Origin: Nostoc sp. CHAB 5844
Lineage (GTDB): Bacteria; Cyanobacteriota; Cyanobacteriia; Cyanobacteriales; Nostocaceae
DNA length: 64,000 bases
Assembly (NCBI RefSeq): GCF_020829595.1
Contig: NZ_JAIVFW010000003.1
Location: 1 to 64,000, forward strand
Direction: 5' to 3'
Every line of letters starts with the position of its first letter. The first letter of the stretch is position 1. Made by a program: the position numbers and the translations under genes. Positions 49,759 to 59,151 of this stretch are shown piece after piece. The notes under the pieces are model-generated. The model did no database searches. It saw only the letters and a program-made list of their open reading frames with translations, and had not been told where the DNA came from.

Positions 49759-52101
49759 ATGGAGAATGCCACACTTAAGCTGCGCGGTATGAGTTGCGCC
49801 TCTTGTGCCAAAAATATTGAAGATGCTATCAGTTGTGTCCCAGGTGTGAGTGAATGTAGTGTAAATTTTGGTGCAGAACAGGCAACAGTTGATTATGACC
49901 CTAGAAAAACAGATTTAGAAACCATCATTGATGCAGTCGATGCCGCAGGTTATTCTGCCTATCCCCTGCAAGAACAAAATCTGATGGCGGGAGAAGATGA
50001 TGAAGAGAAAAAATATCGCCAGAAAGAATGGAATGATTTGCTGCGAAAGGTGAGGGTAGGGGGCATCATTGGCTCAGTGCTGATGATTGGCTCACTACCA
50101 ATGATGACAGGGTTACACCTACTTTTTATTCCAATGTGGTTGCATAATCCTTGGCTGCAATTAGTTCTCACTACTCCTGTGCAGTTTTGGTGTGGCAACA
50201 CTTTTTACGTCAATGCCTGGAAGGCTTTTAAACGTCATGCTGCCACAATGGATACGTTAATAGTTTTAGGTACAAGTGCAGCATATTTTTATTCCCTATT
50301 TGCTACCTTATTTCCTGGCTTTTTCATTGCTCAGGGATTGATGCCAGATGTATATTATGAAACTGTGGTAATTGTCATTACCTTAATTTTGTTAGGCCGA
50401 TTGTTTGAAAATCGCGCCAAAGGCCAAACCTCAGAAGCAATCCGCAAGTTGATAGGTTTGCAGGCGAAAACTGCTCGGTTGATTCACAACGGGCAAGAAA
50501 TAGATGTGCCGATTGAACAAGTACAAATTGGCAATGTAGTGCTGGTTCGTCCAGGAGAAAGGATTCCCGTTGATGGCGAAGTGATTGACGGGACATCCAC
50601 AGTTGATGAAGCGATGGTGACTGGGGAAAGTGTACCAATGAAAAAACAACCAGGGGATGAAGTCATAGGTGCAACTATCAATAAAACTGGAAGTTTTAAG
50701 TTTCAGGCAACACGAGTTGGTAAAGATACTGTACTGGCGCAGATTGTCCAGTTAGTACAGCAGGCTCAAGGCTCAAAAGCTCCAATTCAAAGATTAGCAG
50801 ACCAAATTACTGGGTGGTTTGTGCCAGCGGTAATTGCGATCGCCATCCTTACCTTCATCATTTGGTACAACATCATGGGTAATGTCACCCTGGCATTGAT
50901 TACCACAGTTGGGGTGTTAATTATTGCTTGTCCTTGTGCTTTGGGTTTAGCCACACCAACTTCTGTCATGGTAGGAACAGGTAAAGGAGCAGAAAACGGC
51001 ATTTTAATTAAAGGAGCCGAAAGCTTAGAACTAGCGCACCAAATTCAAACAATTGTGTTAGATAAAACAGGCACAATTACCCAAGGTAAACCGACAGTTA
51101 CAGATTTTGTCACAGTTAGTGGTACGGCTAATGGTAACGAAATCAAGCTGATACAACTAGTCGCCTCTGTAGAACGCCATTCCGAACATCCACTAGCAGA
51201 AGCCTTTGTCAGATATGCTCAATCTCAGGAAGTAACCCTAGCAGATGTCCAAGATTTTGCAGCCATAGCAGGTAGTGGTGTACAAGGTATTGTTTCTAAC
51301 AGTCTTGTACAGATTGGTACACAACGCTGGATGGAAGAATTAGATATTAATACTCAAGCCTTGCAACAAGACAAAGAACGCTTAGAATACCTTGGTAAAA
51401 CCACAGTTTGGTTAGCAGTTGACGGCGAAATCCAAGGATTGATGGGTATTGCTGATGCTATTAAACCCACTTCTACCCAAGCCGTGAAAGCATTGCACAA
51501 ACTCGGTCTAGAAGTTGTGATGCTTACAGGTGATAATTGCCGTACCGCAGAAAGTATTGCCCGTGAAGTTGGTATTAAAAGAGTTTTAGCAGAAGTCCGT
51601 CCCGACCAAAAAGCAGAAGTAATTAAGTTGCTGCAAGCAGAAGGGACAAGGAAGAATTACTCAGCAACGCCAGTTGCTACAACGCTCTTAACCCGCGCAA
51701 CGCACTGGCTCCTCAGCACTCAGCACTCAATTGTGGCGATGGTTGGTGATGGTATTAATGATGCACCAGCTTTAGCACAAGCCGATGTTGGTATAGCAAT
51801 TGGTACTGGTACAGATGTAGCGATCGCTGCCAGTGACATCACCTTAATCTCTGGAGATTTGCAAGGCATAGTTACAGCAATTCAACTCAGCCGCGCCACA
51901 ATGCGTAACATTCGCCAAAACCTATTCTTCGCATTTATCTACAATGTTGCTGGTATTCCCATCGCCGCCGGAATTCTTTTCCCGATATGCGGTTGGTTGC
52001 TTAACCCGATCATTGCAGGTGCAGCAATGGCTTTTAGTTCAGTTTCTGTAGTTACTAATGCACTGCGTTTGCGTAACTTTCAAGCTAAAACAATTGTCTA
52101 G
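49759..52101 (+). CDS. Copper-transporting P1B-type ATPase
   Basis: A 780-residue CopA/PacS/CtaA-type pump. One N-terminal heavy-metal domain with 'GMSCASCA' (C13, C16). Eight transmembrane helices with '[12 protein letters not shown]' (CPC metal site). Then the phosphorylation motif '[11 protein letters not shown]', 'SEHPLAEA' and '[18 protein letters not shown]'. Between 'KLLQAEG' and '[11 protein letters not shown]' sits a 28-residue insert from repeat DNA (51646-51729), which family members lack. A TTG at 49738 would add seven residues, but the ATG is the family start. Preceded by a MerR-type operator. Export versus thylakoid delivery cannot be told. Confidence 0.92.
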   Translation: MENATLKLRGMSCASCAKNIEDAISCVPGVSECSVNFGAEQATVDYDPRKTDLETIIDAVDAAGYSAYPLQEQNLMAGEDDEEKKYRQKEWNDLLRKVRVGGIIGSVLMIGSLPMMTGLHLLFIPMWLHNPWLQLVLTTPVQFWCGNTFYVNAWKAFKRHAATMDTLIVLGTSAAYFYSLFATLFPGFFIAQGLMPDVYYETVVIVITLILLGRLFENRAKGQTSEAIRKLIGLQAKTARLIHNGQEIDVPIEQVQIGNVVLVRPGERIPVDGEVIDGTSTVDEAMVTGESVPMKKQPGDEVIGATINKTGSFKFQATRVGKDTVLAQIVQLVQQAQGSKAPIQRLADQITGWFVPAVIAIAILTFIIWYNIMGNVTLALITTVGVLIIACPCALGLATPTSVMVGTGKGAENGILIKGAESLELAHQIQTIVLDKTGTITQGKPTVTDFVTVSGTANGNEIKLIQLVASVERHSEHPLAEAFVRYAQSQEVTLADVQDFAAIAGSGVQGIVSNSLVQIGTQRWMEELDINTQALQQDKERLEYLGKTTVWLAVDGEIQGLMGIADAIKPTSTQAVKALHKLGLEVVMLTGDNCRTAESIAREVGIKRVLAEVRPDQKAEVIKLLQAEGTRKNYSATPVATTLLTRATHWLLSTQHSIVAMVGDGINDAPALAQADVGIAIGTGTDVAIAASDITLISGDLQGIVTAIQLSRATMRNIRQNLFFAFIYNVAGIPIAAGILFPICGWLLNPIIAGAAMAFSSVSVVTNALRLRNFQAKTIV
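51646..51729. repeat. REP-like repeat inserted in frame in the copper ATPase gene
   Basis: 84 bp (28 codons) coding '[20 protein letters not shown]' and eight more residues. It includes CGCCAGTTGCTACAACGCT and CGCAACGCACTGGCTC, both also found in the intergenic array at 18190-18235 and, inverted, near 59972. Removal leaves an uninterrupted family sequence around '[13 protein letters not shown]'. Confidence 0.85.
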
Positions 52102-52113
52102 GGAGAAGCAACA

Positions 52114-52401
52114 ATGTGGAATAGCAAAACAATTATTAGTAGTATCGCCAGTTGCGGATTGATATTGAGTTTAGCTGGTGGTGTAGCGATGTTTAACGAC
52201 AAGCCCTTGCGCGTCTATGCCCAAATCCCAAACCCAAAGGAATCACAAACCACTCAGTTCCGTCGCATTGAGCAACCACTGTCAATGAAAGGTGCAGTCA
52301 CTGCGGTCGGTTTGGCATTAATTGGTTTAGAAATATGGTGGTTTCTATTAAGTAAGCCCAAGTCCCAAAGTGATCAAGTTCATAGAAAATCAACTAAGTA
52401 A
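52114..52401 (+). CDS. Small two-helix protein in the copper ATPase operon
   Basis: A 95-residue protein starting 12 bp after the ATPase stop, with ribosome-binding site GGGAGAAG. An N-terminal hydrophobic segment (ISSIASCGLILSLAGGVAMF) could be a signal anchor. A soluble middle (PKESQTTQFRRIEQPLSMKG) and a second helix (AVTAVGLALIGLEIWWFLL) follow, with a basic C-terminus. It has no Cys/Met-rich copper motif. Tight spacing implies a role with the pump, possibly as a small subunit. No named family recognised. Confidence 0.75.
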   Translation: MWNSKTIISSIASCGLILSLAGGVAMFNDKPLRVYAQIPNPKESQTTQFRRIEQPLSMKGAVTAVGLALIGLEIWWFLLSKPKSQSDQVHRKSTK

Positions 52402-52548
52402 TGAGACGGGTGGAATTTGCGATCGCTAGTGTGGCATCAAATAAGCTACAACATTTAGGATGTTCGGCTTGCAGTTTTTGTTTGAGTTGCCACACGCCTT
52501 TTTCTAGTTATAAATTGAATTAAGCTATTTTTCCGATGCAGCGACTGA

Positions 52549-52773
52549 TTAGACAGATGCTTCGCCATTGTTATTTGCTGCTTGCATCTTTTGCTCAATT
52601 GCTGCTTGAATCTTGGCATCAAAATCAGGAGCGTCTACAGTCGTAATTATCTCGTGTGGACGCTGATTGAGTCTATCCAGGTAAAACCGAAGCGCCATCT
52701 TGTCATCACGATGTTGCAAAAAGTACCGTCTCAGTTCTTCATCAGACATAGCAGCATAATCAACCTGACTCAT
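52549..52773 (-). CDS. DUF6887-like small protein
   Basis: A 74-residue protein, MSQVDYAAMSDEELRRYFLQ then 'HRDDKMALRFYLDRLNQRPH'. This fits the small cyanobacterial DUF6887 group, which occurs in two-gene units. The ATG shares bases with the stop of an upstream frame (TGATG), so translation is coupled. Function unknown; a toxin-antitoxin-like role has been suspected for such pairs but is not shown here. Confidence 0.65.
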   Translation of the reverse strand: MSQVDYAAMSDEELRRYFLQHRDDKMALRFYLDRLNQRPHEIITTVDAPDFDAKIQAAIEQKMQAANNNGEASV

Positions 52774-52950
52774 CAAAACACCTCCCCATTAGGCGTAATC
52801 TGGAACTCTAGATTTTCAGTGTTTCCAGCCCATTGACCCGTCAAACGTTCAACCCTAGCTCGTATTTTGAAACAAGCTCGCACAGATGTAGATCGATTTC
52901 TTGATCTGTTGTAAACAATATTATTAGAGTCAAGGTCTAGTTTAAGGATG
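52773..52950 (-). pseudogene. Truncated upstream partner of the DUF6887-like gene
   Basis: A leftward frame ending 'GNTENLEFQITPNGEVF' and stopping with TGA coupled to the next ATG. The frame has no ATG before it runs into the nifJ-like fragment at 52951-52995. The gene therefore appears to have lost its 5' part, possibly by that insertion. Family not recognised. A GTG at 52883 would give only 36 residues. Confidence 0.4.
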
Positions 52951-52995
52951 GCGTTGGGCTAGATATTGATACATTTGCCAACGTGCATCGACTTC
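52951..52995. repeat. nifJ 3'-end copy C (45 bp)
   Basis: 'gcgttgggctagatattgat' and the following 25 bases match the 3' end of nifJ at 54583-54627 apart from a single base. Confidence 0.85.
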
Positions 52996-53032
52996 AGAGC
53001 ATGACCTTTAAGATTGTGATCAATCAGAAAAA

Positions 53033-53500
53033 TCATACCCTAGATTCGCGCTTTGCCTTAACTGCCCACAGTTTTTGCCAAGCAGTTTCAGTTCCAGGCT
53101 TAGGTGGTTGTGCTGCAATTCGGGCAATTAACTCACGATTTTGCTGTTCGTAATATTGCTGTAATTCTTCGGCTTCTTTGAGAATTTGTTGATACTCTGC
53201 TTCCACCTCTGCACGATTATTCTCAATGTAAATCAGAGCAGCATTAATTTGTTCCTCTGTTAAATCAAATATAGCGTTTCCTAAGCAACTGAGGTACACC
53301 CAAATCTTGTTTACCAAGGTTAGTAGCTTTGAAAACGTACCTCACTAGGTCGGGAACCGCTATAATCCTTGGATAAACTTAGGCGGATATTTAGCTGTGA
53401 CGTAGTCCATCACATCGTAAAGGGTGACGCGTGTGCCTGAGATTGTCAACCCGCGCTCAGTGCGAATAATCAAGACTTGCCCTTTCGATGTTGGAGTCAT
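53033..53500 (-). pseudogene. DUF433-like gene split by a MITE
   Basis: The 5' half (53360-53500) encodes 46 residues, MTPTSKGQVLIIRTERGLTI through 'YPPKFIQGL', then stops at TAG inside a 92-bp element. The 3' half (from 53270 down to 53033) continues 'FDLTEEQINAALIYIENNRA' to 'AWQKLWAVKAKRESRV'. Removing the element with one TA restores one frame, 'FIQGLFDLTEEQ', of the cyanobacterial DUF433 type (antitoxin-like). The ribosome-binding site AAGGGG before 53500 is intact. The gene is broken by insertion, not by decay. Confidence 0.8.
53271..53364. mobile_element. 92-bp MITE in the DUF433-like gene
   Basis: Inverted ends of 28 bp (22 matches): left TATAGCGTTTCC...TGAGGTAC, right complement TATAGCGGTTCCC...TGAGGTAC. 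A TA dinucleotide is duplicated at the target, as for IS630/Tc1-mariner-type elements. The outer TATAGC(G/A)GTTC ends resemble those of the larger elements at 7293 and 41428. Confidence 0.85.
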
Positions 53501-53593
53501 AGCTATACCCCTTTGGAATCTAGCTTTATGCTATCTTAAAAGGGAATGAAGTCGGACATTGCCAGAGTCAAAAAGGTAGTTCTAAAAGTTTCT

Positions 53594-53745
53594 TTGAGCT
53601 AAATATTGATACATTTGCCAACGCGCATCGACTTCTGCTTGTGCTTGTTGTAATAACTGCTTGGCGACTTCTGGTTTACTCTTGGTGAGCATTTTGAAGC
53701 GATTTTCTTGATACATTGATGCTTCTACAGATTGTGTGGGTGATG
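53594..53745. repeat. nifJ 3'-end copy A (about 150 bp)
   Basis: Matches the last 150 bp of nifJ (54584-54735) with about ten differences, in the same orientation. Translated on the minus strand it reads 'STQSVEASMYQENRFKMLTK' and on to the nifJ C-terminus. It lies 50 bp before the UPF0175 gene, so copies bracket the toxin-antitoxin pair. Confidence 0.9.
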
Positions 53746-53794
53746 TATGAATATCCTATCTCTCTGCTCTGCATACCTTAAAATTGTAGAGTAA

Positions 53795-54061
53795 ATGACT
53801 TCAAGTACAGTTCCTATGAGCGTTGTAATCCCTGACGATATTCTCCGAGCAACAAGAATGACGGAGGATGAATTAAAGTTAGAAATTGCCATTATGCTCT
53901 ACAAGCAAGAAAAAATTAGTAGCGGCAAAGCTCGTGCTTGGACTGGACTGACAGTAATTGAATTTCAACATGAACTTGCCAAGCGCGGACTTTGCATTAA
54001 TTATGATGTGGAGGATTTTCAGGCAGATATTAAAACTTTGCAGTTGATGAAGTTATTGTGA
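53795..54061 (+). CDS. UPF0175-family antitoxin-like protein
   Basis: An 88-residue protein. 'VPMSVVIPDDILRATRMTED' and 'ELKLEIAIMLYKQEKISSGK' followed by 'ARAWTGLTVIEFQHELAKRG' are the UPF0175 pattern, a helix-turn-helix-like protein regularly found before PIN/DUF3368 genes. It overlaps the next gene by four bases. It should bind the toxin and the operator. Confidence 0.88.
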   Translation: MTSSTVPMSVVIPDDILRATRMTEDELKLEIAIMLYKQEKISSGKARAWTGLTVIEFQHELAKRGLCINYDVEDFQADIKTLQLMKLL

Positions 54062-54552
54062 TTGTTGTTAGTGATACATCACCTATTACGAACTTGGCAG
54101 CTATCAAGCAGCTAGATTTGCTGCAAAAACTTTATGCTCAAATTATTATTCCAGCAGCGGTTTACAACGAGATGGTATCTGTTGATCAACTTGTTCCTGG
54201 TGCTGTAGAGGTGCAAACCTTTGCTTGGATTCAAACTCAGACAGTGAGGAATTTACAACAAGTAATTATAATTCAGGAAAGTCAAGAAAATATTGACTTG
54301 GGTGAAGCTGAAGCGATCGCCTTAGCACTAGAACTGAACGCTGATTTAGTTTTAATGGATGAACGTCGAGGGCGTATAGTGGCAACAAGTTATGGTTTGC
54401 AAGTCACTGGGTTATTGGGAGTGCTTGTACAAGCTAAACGGAACAATTTAATTCCAACTGTTCAACCGCTTATAGATCAATTGATTGAGGAAGCTGATTT
54501 TCGTGTCAGTGATCAGTTGTATATGGCTATTCTGCATATTGCAGGCGAGTAA
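54058..54552 (+). CDS. DUF3368 PIN-domain toxin
   Basis: A 164-residue PIN-like nuclease from a GTG that overlaps the stop of the UPF0175 gene. 'IVVSDTSPITNLAAIKQLDL' gives the first acidic residue, 'NIDLGEAEAIALALELNADL' the middle ones (E-x-E) and 'VLMDERRGRIVATSYGLQVT' the last (D-E). These are the metal ligands of PIN RNases. The gene runs to within 21 bp of the nifJ stop, convergent with it. Confidence 0.9.
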   Translation: MIVVSDTSPITNLAAIKQLDLLQKLYAQIIIPAAVYNEMVSVDQLVPGAVEVQTFAWIQTQTVRNLQQVIIIQESQENIDLGEAEAIALALELNADLVLMDERRGRIVATSYGLQVTGLLGVLVQAKRNNLIPTVQPLIDQLIEEADFRVSDQLYMAILHIAGE

Positions 54553-54573
54553 CTTTTGTTAGATTTCTGATAG

Positions 54574-57500
54574 TTAAGAATTGCGTTGGGCTAGATATTG
54601 ATACATTTGCCAACGCGCATCGACTTCGGCTTGTGCTTGTTGTAATAACTGCTTGGCGACTTCGGGTTTACTTTTAGTGAGCATTTTGAAGCGATTTTCT
54701 TGATACATTGATGCTTCTACAGATTGTGTAGGCGATCGCATATCCAACTGTAACGGATTTTTACCCTGTTCTCGTAATTGGGGATTATGGCGATACAACA
54801 ACCACCGCCCTGATTCTATCAAGGCTTTTTGGTGATTCATGCTGGTGGTCATGTTGATACCATGAGCGATGCAATGGCTGTAGGCAATAATTAATGATGG
54901 GCCGTCGTAAGCTTCGGCTTCTAAAAATGCCCTGAGAGTATGTTCATCTTTTGCGCCTAAAGCTACACTCGCTACGTAAACATTACCGTAGTTCATAGCC
55001 ATTAAGCCTAAATCTTTCTTGGGTGCAGGCTTACCACTGGCGGCAAATTTCGCTACGGCTGCTTTTGGAGTAGCTTTGGAAGATTGACCGCCTGTATTTG
55101 AATATACTTCTGTATCCATCACCAAAATATTGACATTGCGACCACTGGCTAACACATGGTCAATACCACCAAAGTCAATATCATACGCCCAACCATCACC
55201 GCCGATAATCCAAACGCTTTTCTTGACTAAGTAATCAGCAAGTGCTTTGAGATTTTGAATTTTGGATTTTAAATTAGAGTCTATTTCTGAACTTAAAATT
55301 TTATCTAATTTTTCTTTTAATAATGCGACACGTTCCCGTTGTTCCCAAATATCTGCTTCGGTTTTTTGGGCAGCATTGAGGATGGAATGAACGAGATTAT
55401 CATCTAACTCACTGCTTAATTGTTGTAATAATTCTGCGGCAAATTCTGCTTGTTTATCTATAGATAAACGATAACCAAAACCAAATTCGGCGTTATCTTC
55501 AAATAAACTATTCGACCAAGCCGGGCCGCGTCCGTCGGCATTGGTTGTCCAAGGTGTTGTGGGGAGGTTGCCGCCGTAGATGGAAGAACAGCCTGTGGCG
55601 TTGGCAATTAAAGAGCGATCGCCAAACAATTGTGTTAATAATTTTAAATAAGGTGTCTCACCACAACCAGCGCAAGCACCAGAAAATTCAAATAAAGGTT
55701 CTTGTAATTGTTGTTGGCGAATTTGGTTTAATTTTAAATGTCTGCGGTCAGGGTTTGGTAAGTTTAAAAAGAAATCCCAATTTTTCTTTTCTTGTTCTCT
55801 TAAAGGTAATTGCTGTGCCATATTAATGGCTTTTTTCGTAGGTTCAGATTTATTTTTAGCAGGACAAATATCTACACAAATAGCGCAACCTGTACAATCT
55901 TCTGGAGCAACTTGAATAGTAAATTTTTGATTAGCAAAATCTTTATCTTTGGCGTTCGTTGATTTGAACGCAGATGGTGCATTAGCTAACTCACTTTCTC
56001 GATAAGCTTTGGCACGGATGGCACTGTGGGGACAAACCATCACACATTTACCGCATTGTACGCAGACATCCGGTTCCCAAACGGGTATTTCTTGCGCTAC
56101 ATTGCGTTTCTCCCACTTGGCTGTACCTGTGGGGAAGGTTCCATCTGGTGGTAATGCGCTGACAGGTAAATCATCGCCTTGCCAAACCATGATTTTACCC
56201 AAAACTTCTTGAATAAATTCTGGCGCACTCACAGGTAGGGAATTAGTAGAGAATAATTCCTCATCTATCCATTTACCTTGTTCTGCGGTGGGGACTTGCA
56301 CCTGATGCAAGTTATCCAAGGTCATATCGACCGCTTGCAAGTTCATGCGGACAACTTCTGCACCTTTCTTACTGTATGTCTTTTCGATCGCCTTTTTGAT
56401 TTTGGCGATCGCTTCTTCTTGTGGCAATACTCCCGCTAAGGCAAAGAAGCATACTTGCATAATTGTATTGATGCGTCCCCCCATACCACTGTCGCGGGCG
56501 ACTTGGTTGGCATTAATCACGTACAATTTCAGCTGCTTATCTAAAATTTGCTGCTGCACTTTTAGGGGCAGATTTTGCCAAACAGTCTCTGCATCAAAAG
56601 GACTGTTCAATAGAACAGTCGCCCCAGTTGCAGCCGCTTGCAGTACATCTATGCGTTCTAGAAATACCCAGTGATGACAACCAATAAAGTTGGCTTTGTC
56701 TATTAGGTAAGTAGAACGAATAAGTTGCGGCCCGAACCGCAAGTGAGAAACAGTCATTGAGCCGGATTTTTTGGAGTCGTAAACAAAGTAACCTTGAGCG
56801 TAGTTATCGGTTCCCTCACCGATAATTTTGATGGAGTTTTTATTCGCCCCCACTGTACCATCGGAACCCAACCCGTAGAACATCGCCCGGACGACGTTAT
56901 CGGGTTCGATGGAGAAGTTGGGGTCAAAATTGAGAGAAGTGTGGGTAACGTCGTCATGAATACCCACAGTGAAATGATTTTTCGGTCTTGGTTGGGCGAG
57001 GTTATCGAAGACGGCCTTCACCATCGCCGGAGTAAACTCCTTGGAGGAAAGGCCGTAACGACCACCGACAATAACAGGTGGAAGCTTATCTCTACCACTA
57101 CCGCGTTCATCACGGATTTCGTGGATAGCTGCTACCACATCGAGATATAGTGGTTCGCCGGCGCTACCTGCTTCTTTTGTGCGGTCTAAAACCGCGATCG
57201 CTTGTACGGATTCTGGTAACATTTCCACAAACCTTTGGACATCAAAGGGACGGTAAAGACGCACTTTCACCACGCCCACTTTTCCTTTACGGGCGTTGAG
57301 ATAATCAACTGTTTCATGGACGGCTTCACAACCAGAACCCATTATCACAATTACCCGTTCCGCATCTTCCGCACCGTGATATTCAAAAATGCGGTAGTAT
57401 CTACCTGTGCGATCGCCAAATTTATCCATGATGTGCTGCACAATTTCGGGACAGGCGTTGTAGTAAGAGTTAGCGCCTTCCCTTGATTGAAAGTAAACAT

Positions 57501-58167
57501 CAGGGTTTTGGGCAGTACCGCGTAATACAGGACGATCTGGGGTTAAAGCACGGGCGCGGTGTTCTAAAATTAATTCGTCAGGAATGAGCGATTTAATATC
57601 GTCATCGGAGAGTAACTTCACCTTCTGCACTTCATGAGAGGTGCGGAACCCATCAAAAAAGTGCATGAAAGAAACTCGTGATTCTAGAGTTGCGGCATGG
57701 GCAATGAGGGCCAAGTCGTGACTTTCCTGCACTGAAGCGGAACACAACAAAGCCAAGCCAGTCGCCCGCGCCGCCATTACATCACTATGATCGCCGAAAA
57801 TTGATAAAGCATGTGTAGCCAAAGAGCGTGCAGCCACATGAACAACGGTGCTAGTGAGTTCCCCAGCAATTTTGTAGAGGTTGGGAATCATTAATAACAG
57901 CCCCTGAGATGCGGTGAAGGTAGTACTCAAAGAACCTGTTTGTAATGCCCCATGCACTGCACCAGCCGCACCGCCTTCACTTTGCATCTGCACAACGCTG
58001 GGAACCGTACCCCAAAGATTAGGACGATTTTCTGCTGACCAAGCATCTGCCCATTCGCCCATTGCTGAAGAGGGGGTGATAGGGTAGATAGCAATTACTT
58101 CATTTAATTTATAAGCAACACGGGCAACAGCTTCATTCCCGTCGATGGTTGCAAAGGTTTGGCTCAT
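54574..58167 (-). CDS. nifJ: Pyruvate:flavodoxin/ferredoxin oxidoreductase
   Basis: A 1197-residue enzyme converting pyruvate and CoA to acetyl-CoA, CO2 and reduced flavodoxin or ferredoxin. Domains in order: PFOR N-terminal 'EVIAIYPITPSSAMGEWAD', gamma domain at about 420-600, two [4Fe-4S] clusters 'CVQCGKCVMVCP' (about 697-708) and 'CTGCAICVDICP' (about 755-767), then a thiamine-diphosphate domain with 'CAGCGETPYLKLLTQLFGDR' and 'GGDGWAYDIDFGG'. Residues near 960-975 hold a 'SKIQNLKA' insert of repeat origin. In Anabaena it serves nitrogenase electron supply, mainly when iron is low. Confidence 0.96.
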   Translation of the reverse strand: MSQTFATIDGNEAVARVAYKLNEVIAIYPITPSSAMGEWADAWSAENRPNLWGTVPSVVQMQSEGGAAGAVHGALQTGSLSTTFTASQGLLLMIPNLYKIAGELTSTVVHVAARSLATHALSIFGDHSDVMAARATGLALLCSASVQESHDLALIAHAATLESRVSFMHFFDGFRTSHEVQKVKLLSDDDIKSLIPDELILEHRARALTPDRPVLRGTAQNPDVYFQSREGANSYYNACPEIVQHIMDKFGDRTGRYYRIFEYHGAEDAERVIVIMGSGCEAVHETVDYLNARKGKVGVVKVRLYRPFDVQRFVEMLPESVQAIAVLDRTKEAGSAGEPLYLDVVAAIHEIRDERGSGRDKLPPVIVGGRYGLSSKEFTPAMVKAVFDNLAQPRPKNHFTVGIHDDVTHTSLNFDPNFSIEPDNVVRAMFYGLGSDGTVGANKNSIKIIGEGTDNYAQGYFVYDSKKSGSMTVSHLRFGPQLIRSTYLIDKANFIGCHHWVFLERIDVLQAAATGATVLLNSPFDAETVWQNLPLKVQQQILDKQLKLYVINANQVARDSGMGGRINTIMQVCFFALAGVLPQEEAIAKIKKAIEKTYSKKGAEVVRMNLQAVDMTLDNLHQVQVPTAEQGKWIDEELFSTNSLPVSAPEFIQEVLGKIMVWQGDDLPVSALPPDGTFPTGTAKWEKRNVAQEIPVWEPDVCVQCGKCVMVCPHSAIRAKAYRESELANAPSAFKSTNAKDKDFANQKFTIQVAPEDCTGCAICVDICPAKNKSEPTKKAINMAQQLPLREQEKKNWDFFLNLPNPDRRHLKLNQIRQQQLQEPLFEFSGACAGCGETPYLKLLTQLFGDRSLIANATGCSSIYGGNLPTTPWTTNADGRGPAWSNSLFEDNAEFGFGYRLSIDKQAEFAAELLQQLSSELDDNLVHSILNAAQKTEADIWEQRERVALLKEKLDKILSSEIDSNLKSKIQNLKALADYLVKKSVWIIGGDGWAYDIDFGGIDHVLASGRNVNILVMDTEVYSNTGGQSSKATPKAAVAKFAASGKPAPKKDLGLMAMNYGNVYVASVALGAKDEHTLRAFLEAEAYDGPSLIIAYSHCIAHGINMTTSMNHQKALIESGRWLLYRHNPQLREQGKNPLQLDMRSPTQSVEASMYQENRFKMLTKSKPEVAKQLLQQAQAEVDARWQMYQYLAQRNS

Positions 58168-58624
58168 AATTGTAGTCCTAGCCTTTAAACGGCACTATCA
58201 GACAGCGTTGTGATACTAATTAGAAATAGTTAAAGCCTGGAAGTCGGTGTGTCATATTAGCTGCATCAAACTGGAAAATCCAACATATATAGGTAGGATT
58301 TATCCCTGGTAATAATAATATTTGATTGACCGCTTGCGGCTTTGAAGTTGACTCTAAATAGTGAATGTAGACCTTAGTATCTCATCCCAAAGACTTTATT
58401 TATTAATATCTATTAGCAATGTACTCAGGAGCAAAAATAATCTCTATATAAGAGTTTTACCTATATGCTTATCATTTGTAGGGGGACAGGTTCGGGATTT
58501 TATTGAACCGTAAAAGCCGCTTTATGTAATTATTTAATCTATTATATAATTTTAACTAACTATATTTAAAAGCACAAAATTAAAGTTTGAAATATGCCTA
58601 TATTTATGCCTTAATTACGAATTA
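58168..58624. other. Intergenic region upstream of nifJ
   Basis: About 460 bp, AT-rich, with no gene. It should contain the nifJ promoter. I saw no clear NtcA (GTA-N8-TAC) or Fur-type box. Confidence 0.45.
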
Positions 58625-59059
58625 TTATTGTCTGATATTTTTACTTTGTGGCTGAGGTGATCCTGAAGATGGATGGGGAATAACATGATCTCGTAAAAAT
58701 AGTAAAGGAATACTCAGCAATCCTAAAATCATCACGACTGCGGTAAGAATCCAAACTGGTAAACGATTAGGTCGATAGTCCCCCCGTTCAATTTGCCAAA
58801 ATACTTGATTATAACGCCATACGGCTAATGTGATCGCTCCTACACCAACAATTACTAAAGCAACTCCTAAATTTTCTGAGCTAAATAGAGGATCAACCAC
58901 AGGTTCTCGTTGGGTAATTACCGTATTTAATTGGCGTAAAAATAGACCAAATCGCGCAATGGCAAAACCAAAACCAATTAAAGCAATGGAAGTTCTCAAC
59001 CAAGCGAGAAAAGTTCGTTCATTGGCTTGATGCTCCCGTTGACGGTCAATTTTATTCAT
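58625..59059 (-). CDS. YidH/DUF202 family membrane protein
   Basis: A 144-residue protein. 'ERTFLAWLRTSIALIGFGFA' and 'IARFGLFLRQL' are the DUF202 signature. Three transmembrane helices (the first within that motif, 'NLGVALVIVGVGAITLAVW' and 'PVWILTAVVMILGLLSIPLL'). An ATG ten codons upstream (59089) is in frame, but CAGGAAAA eight bases before 59059 favours the shorter start. Function unknown. Confidence 0.85.
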   Translation of the reverse strand: MNKIDRQREHQANERTFLAWLRTSIALIGFGFAIARFGLFLRQLNTVITQREPVVDPLFSSENLGVALVIVGVGAITLAVWRYNQVFWQIERGDYRPNRLPVWILTAVVMILGLLSIPLLFLRDHVIPHPSSGSPQPQSKNIRQ

Positions 59060-59151
59060 GAGTAATTTTCCTGTGGGTTCATTACTCATAGTAGTGTTAT
59101 TACCTGTGAAGTGAGGTAGAATGACTATTACTTTTTTGAGTAACTGTTGTT

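Noticed and set aside
54283-54300. Possible CRISPR-like spacing in the repeats of the window
   Set aside because: The repeats are heptamers, REP-like units and MITEs; none has 28-37-bp repeats with regular unique spacers, and there are no cas genes.
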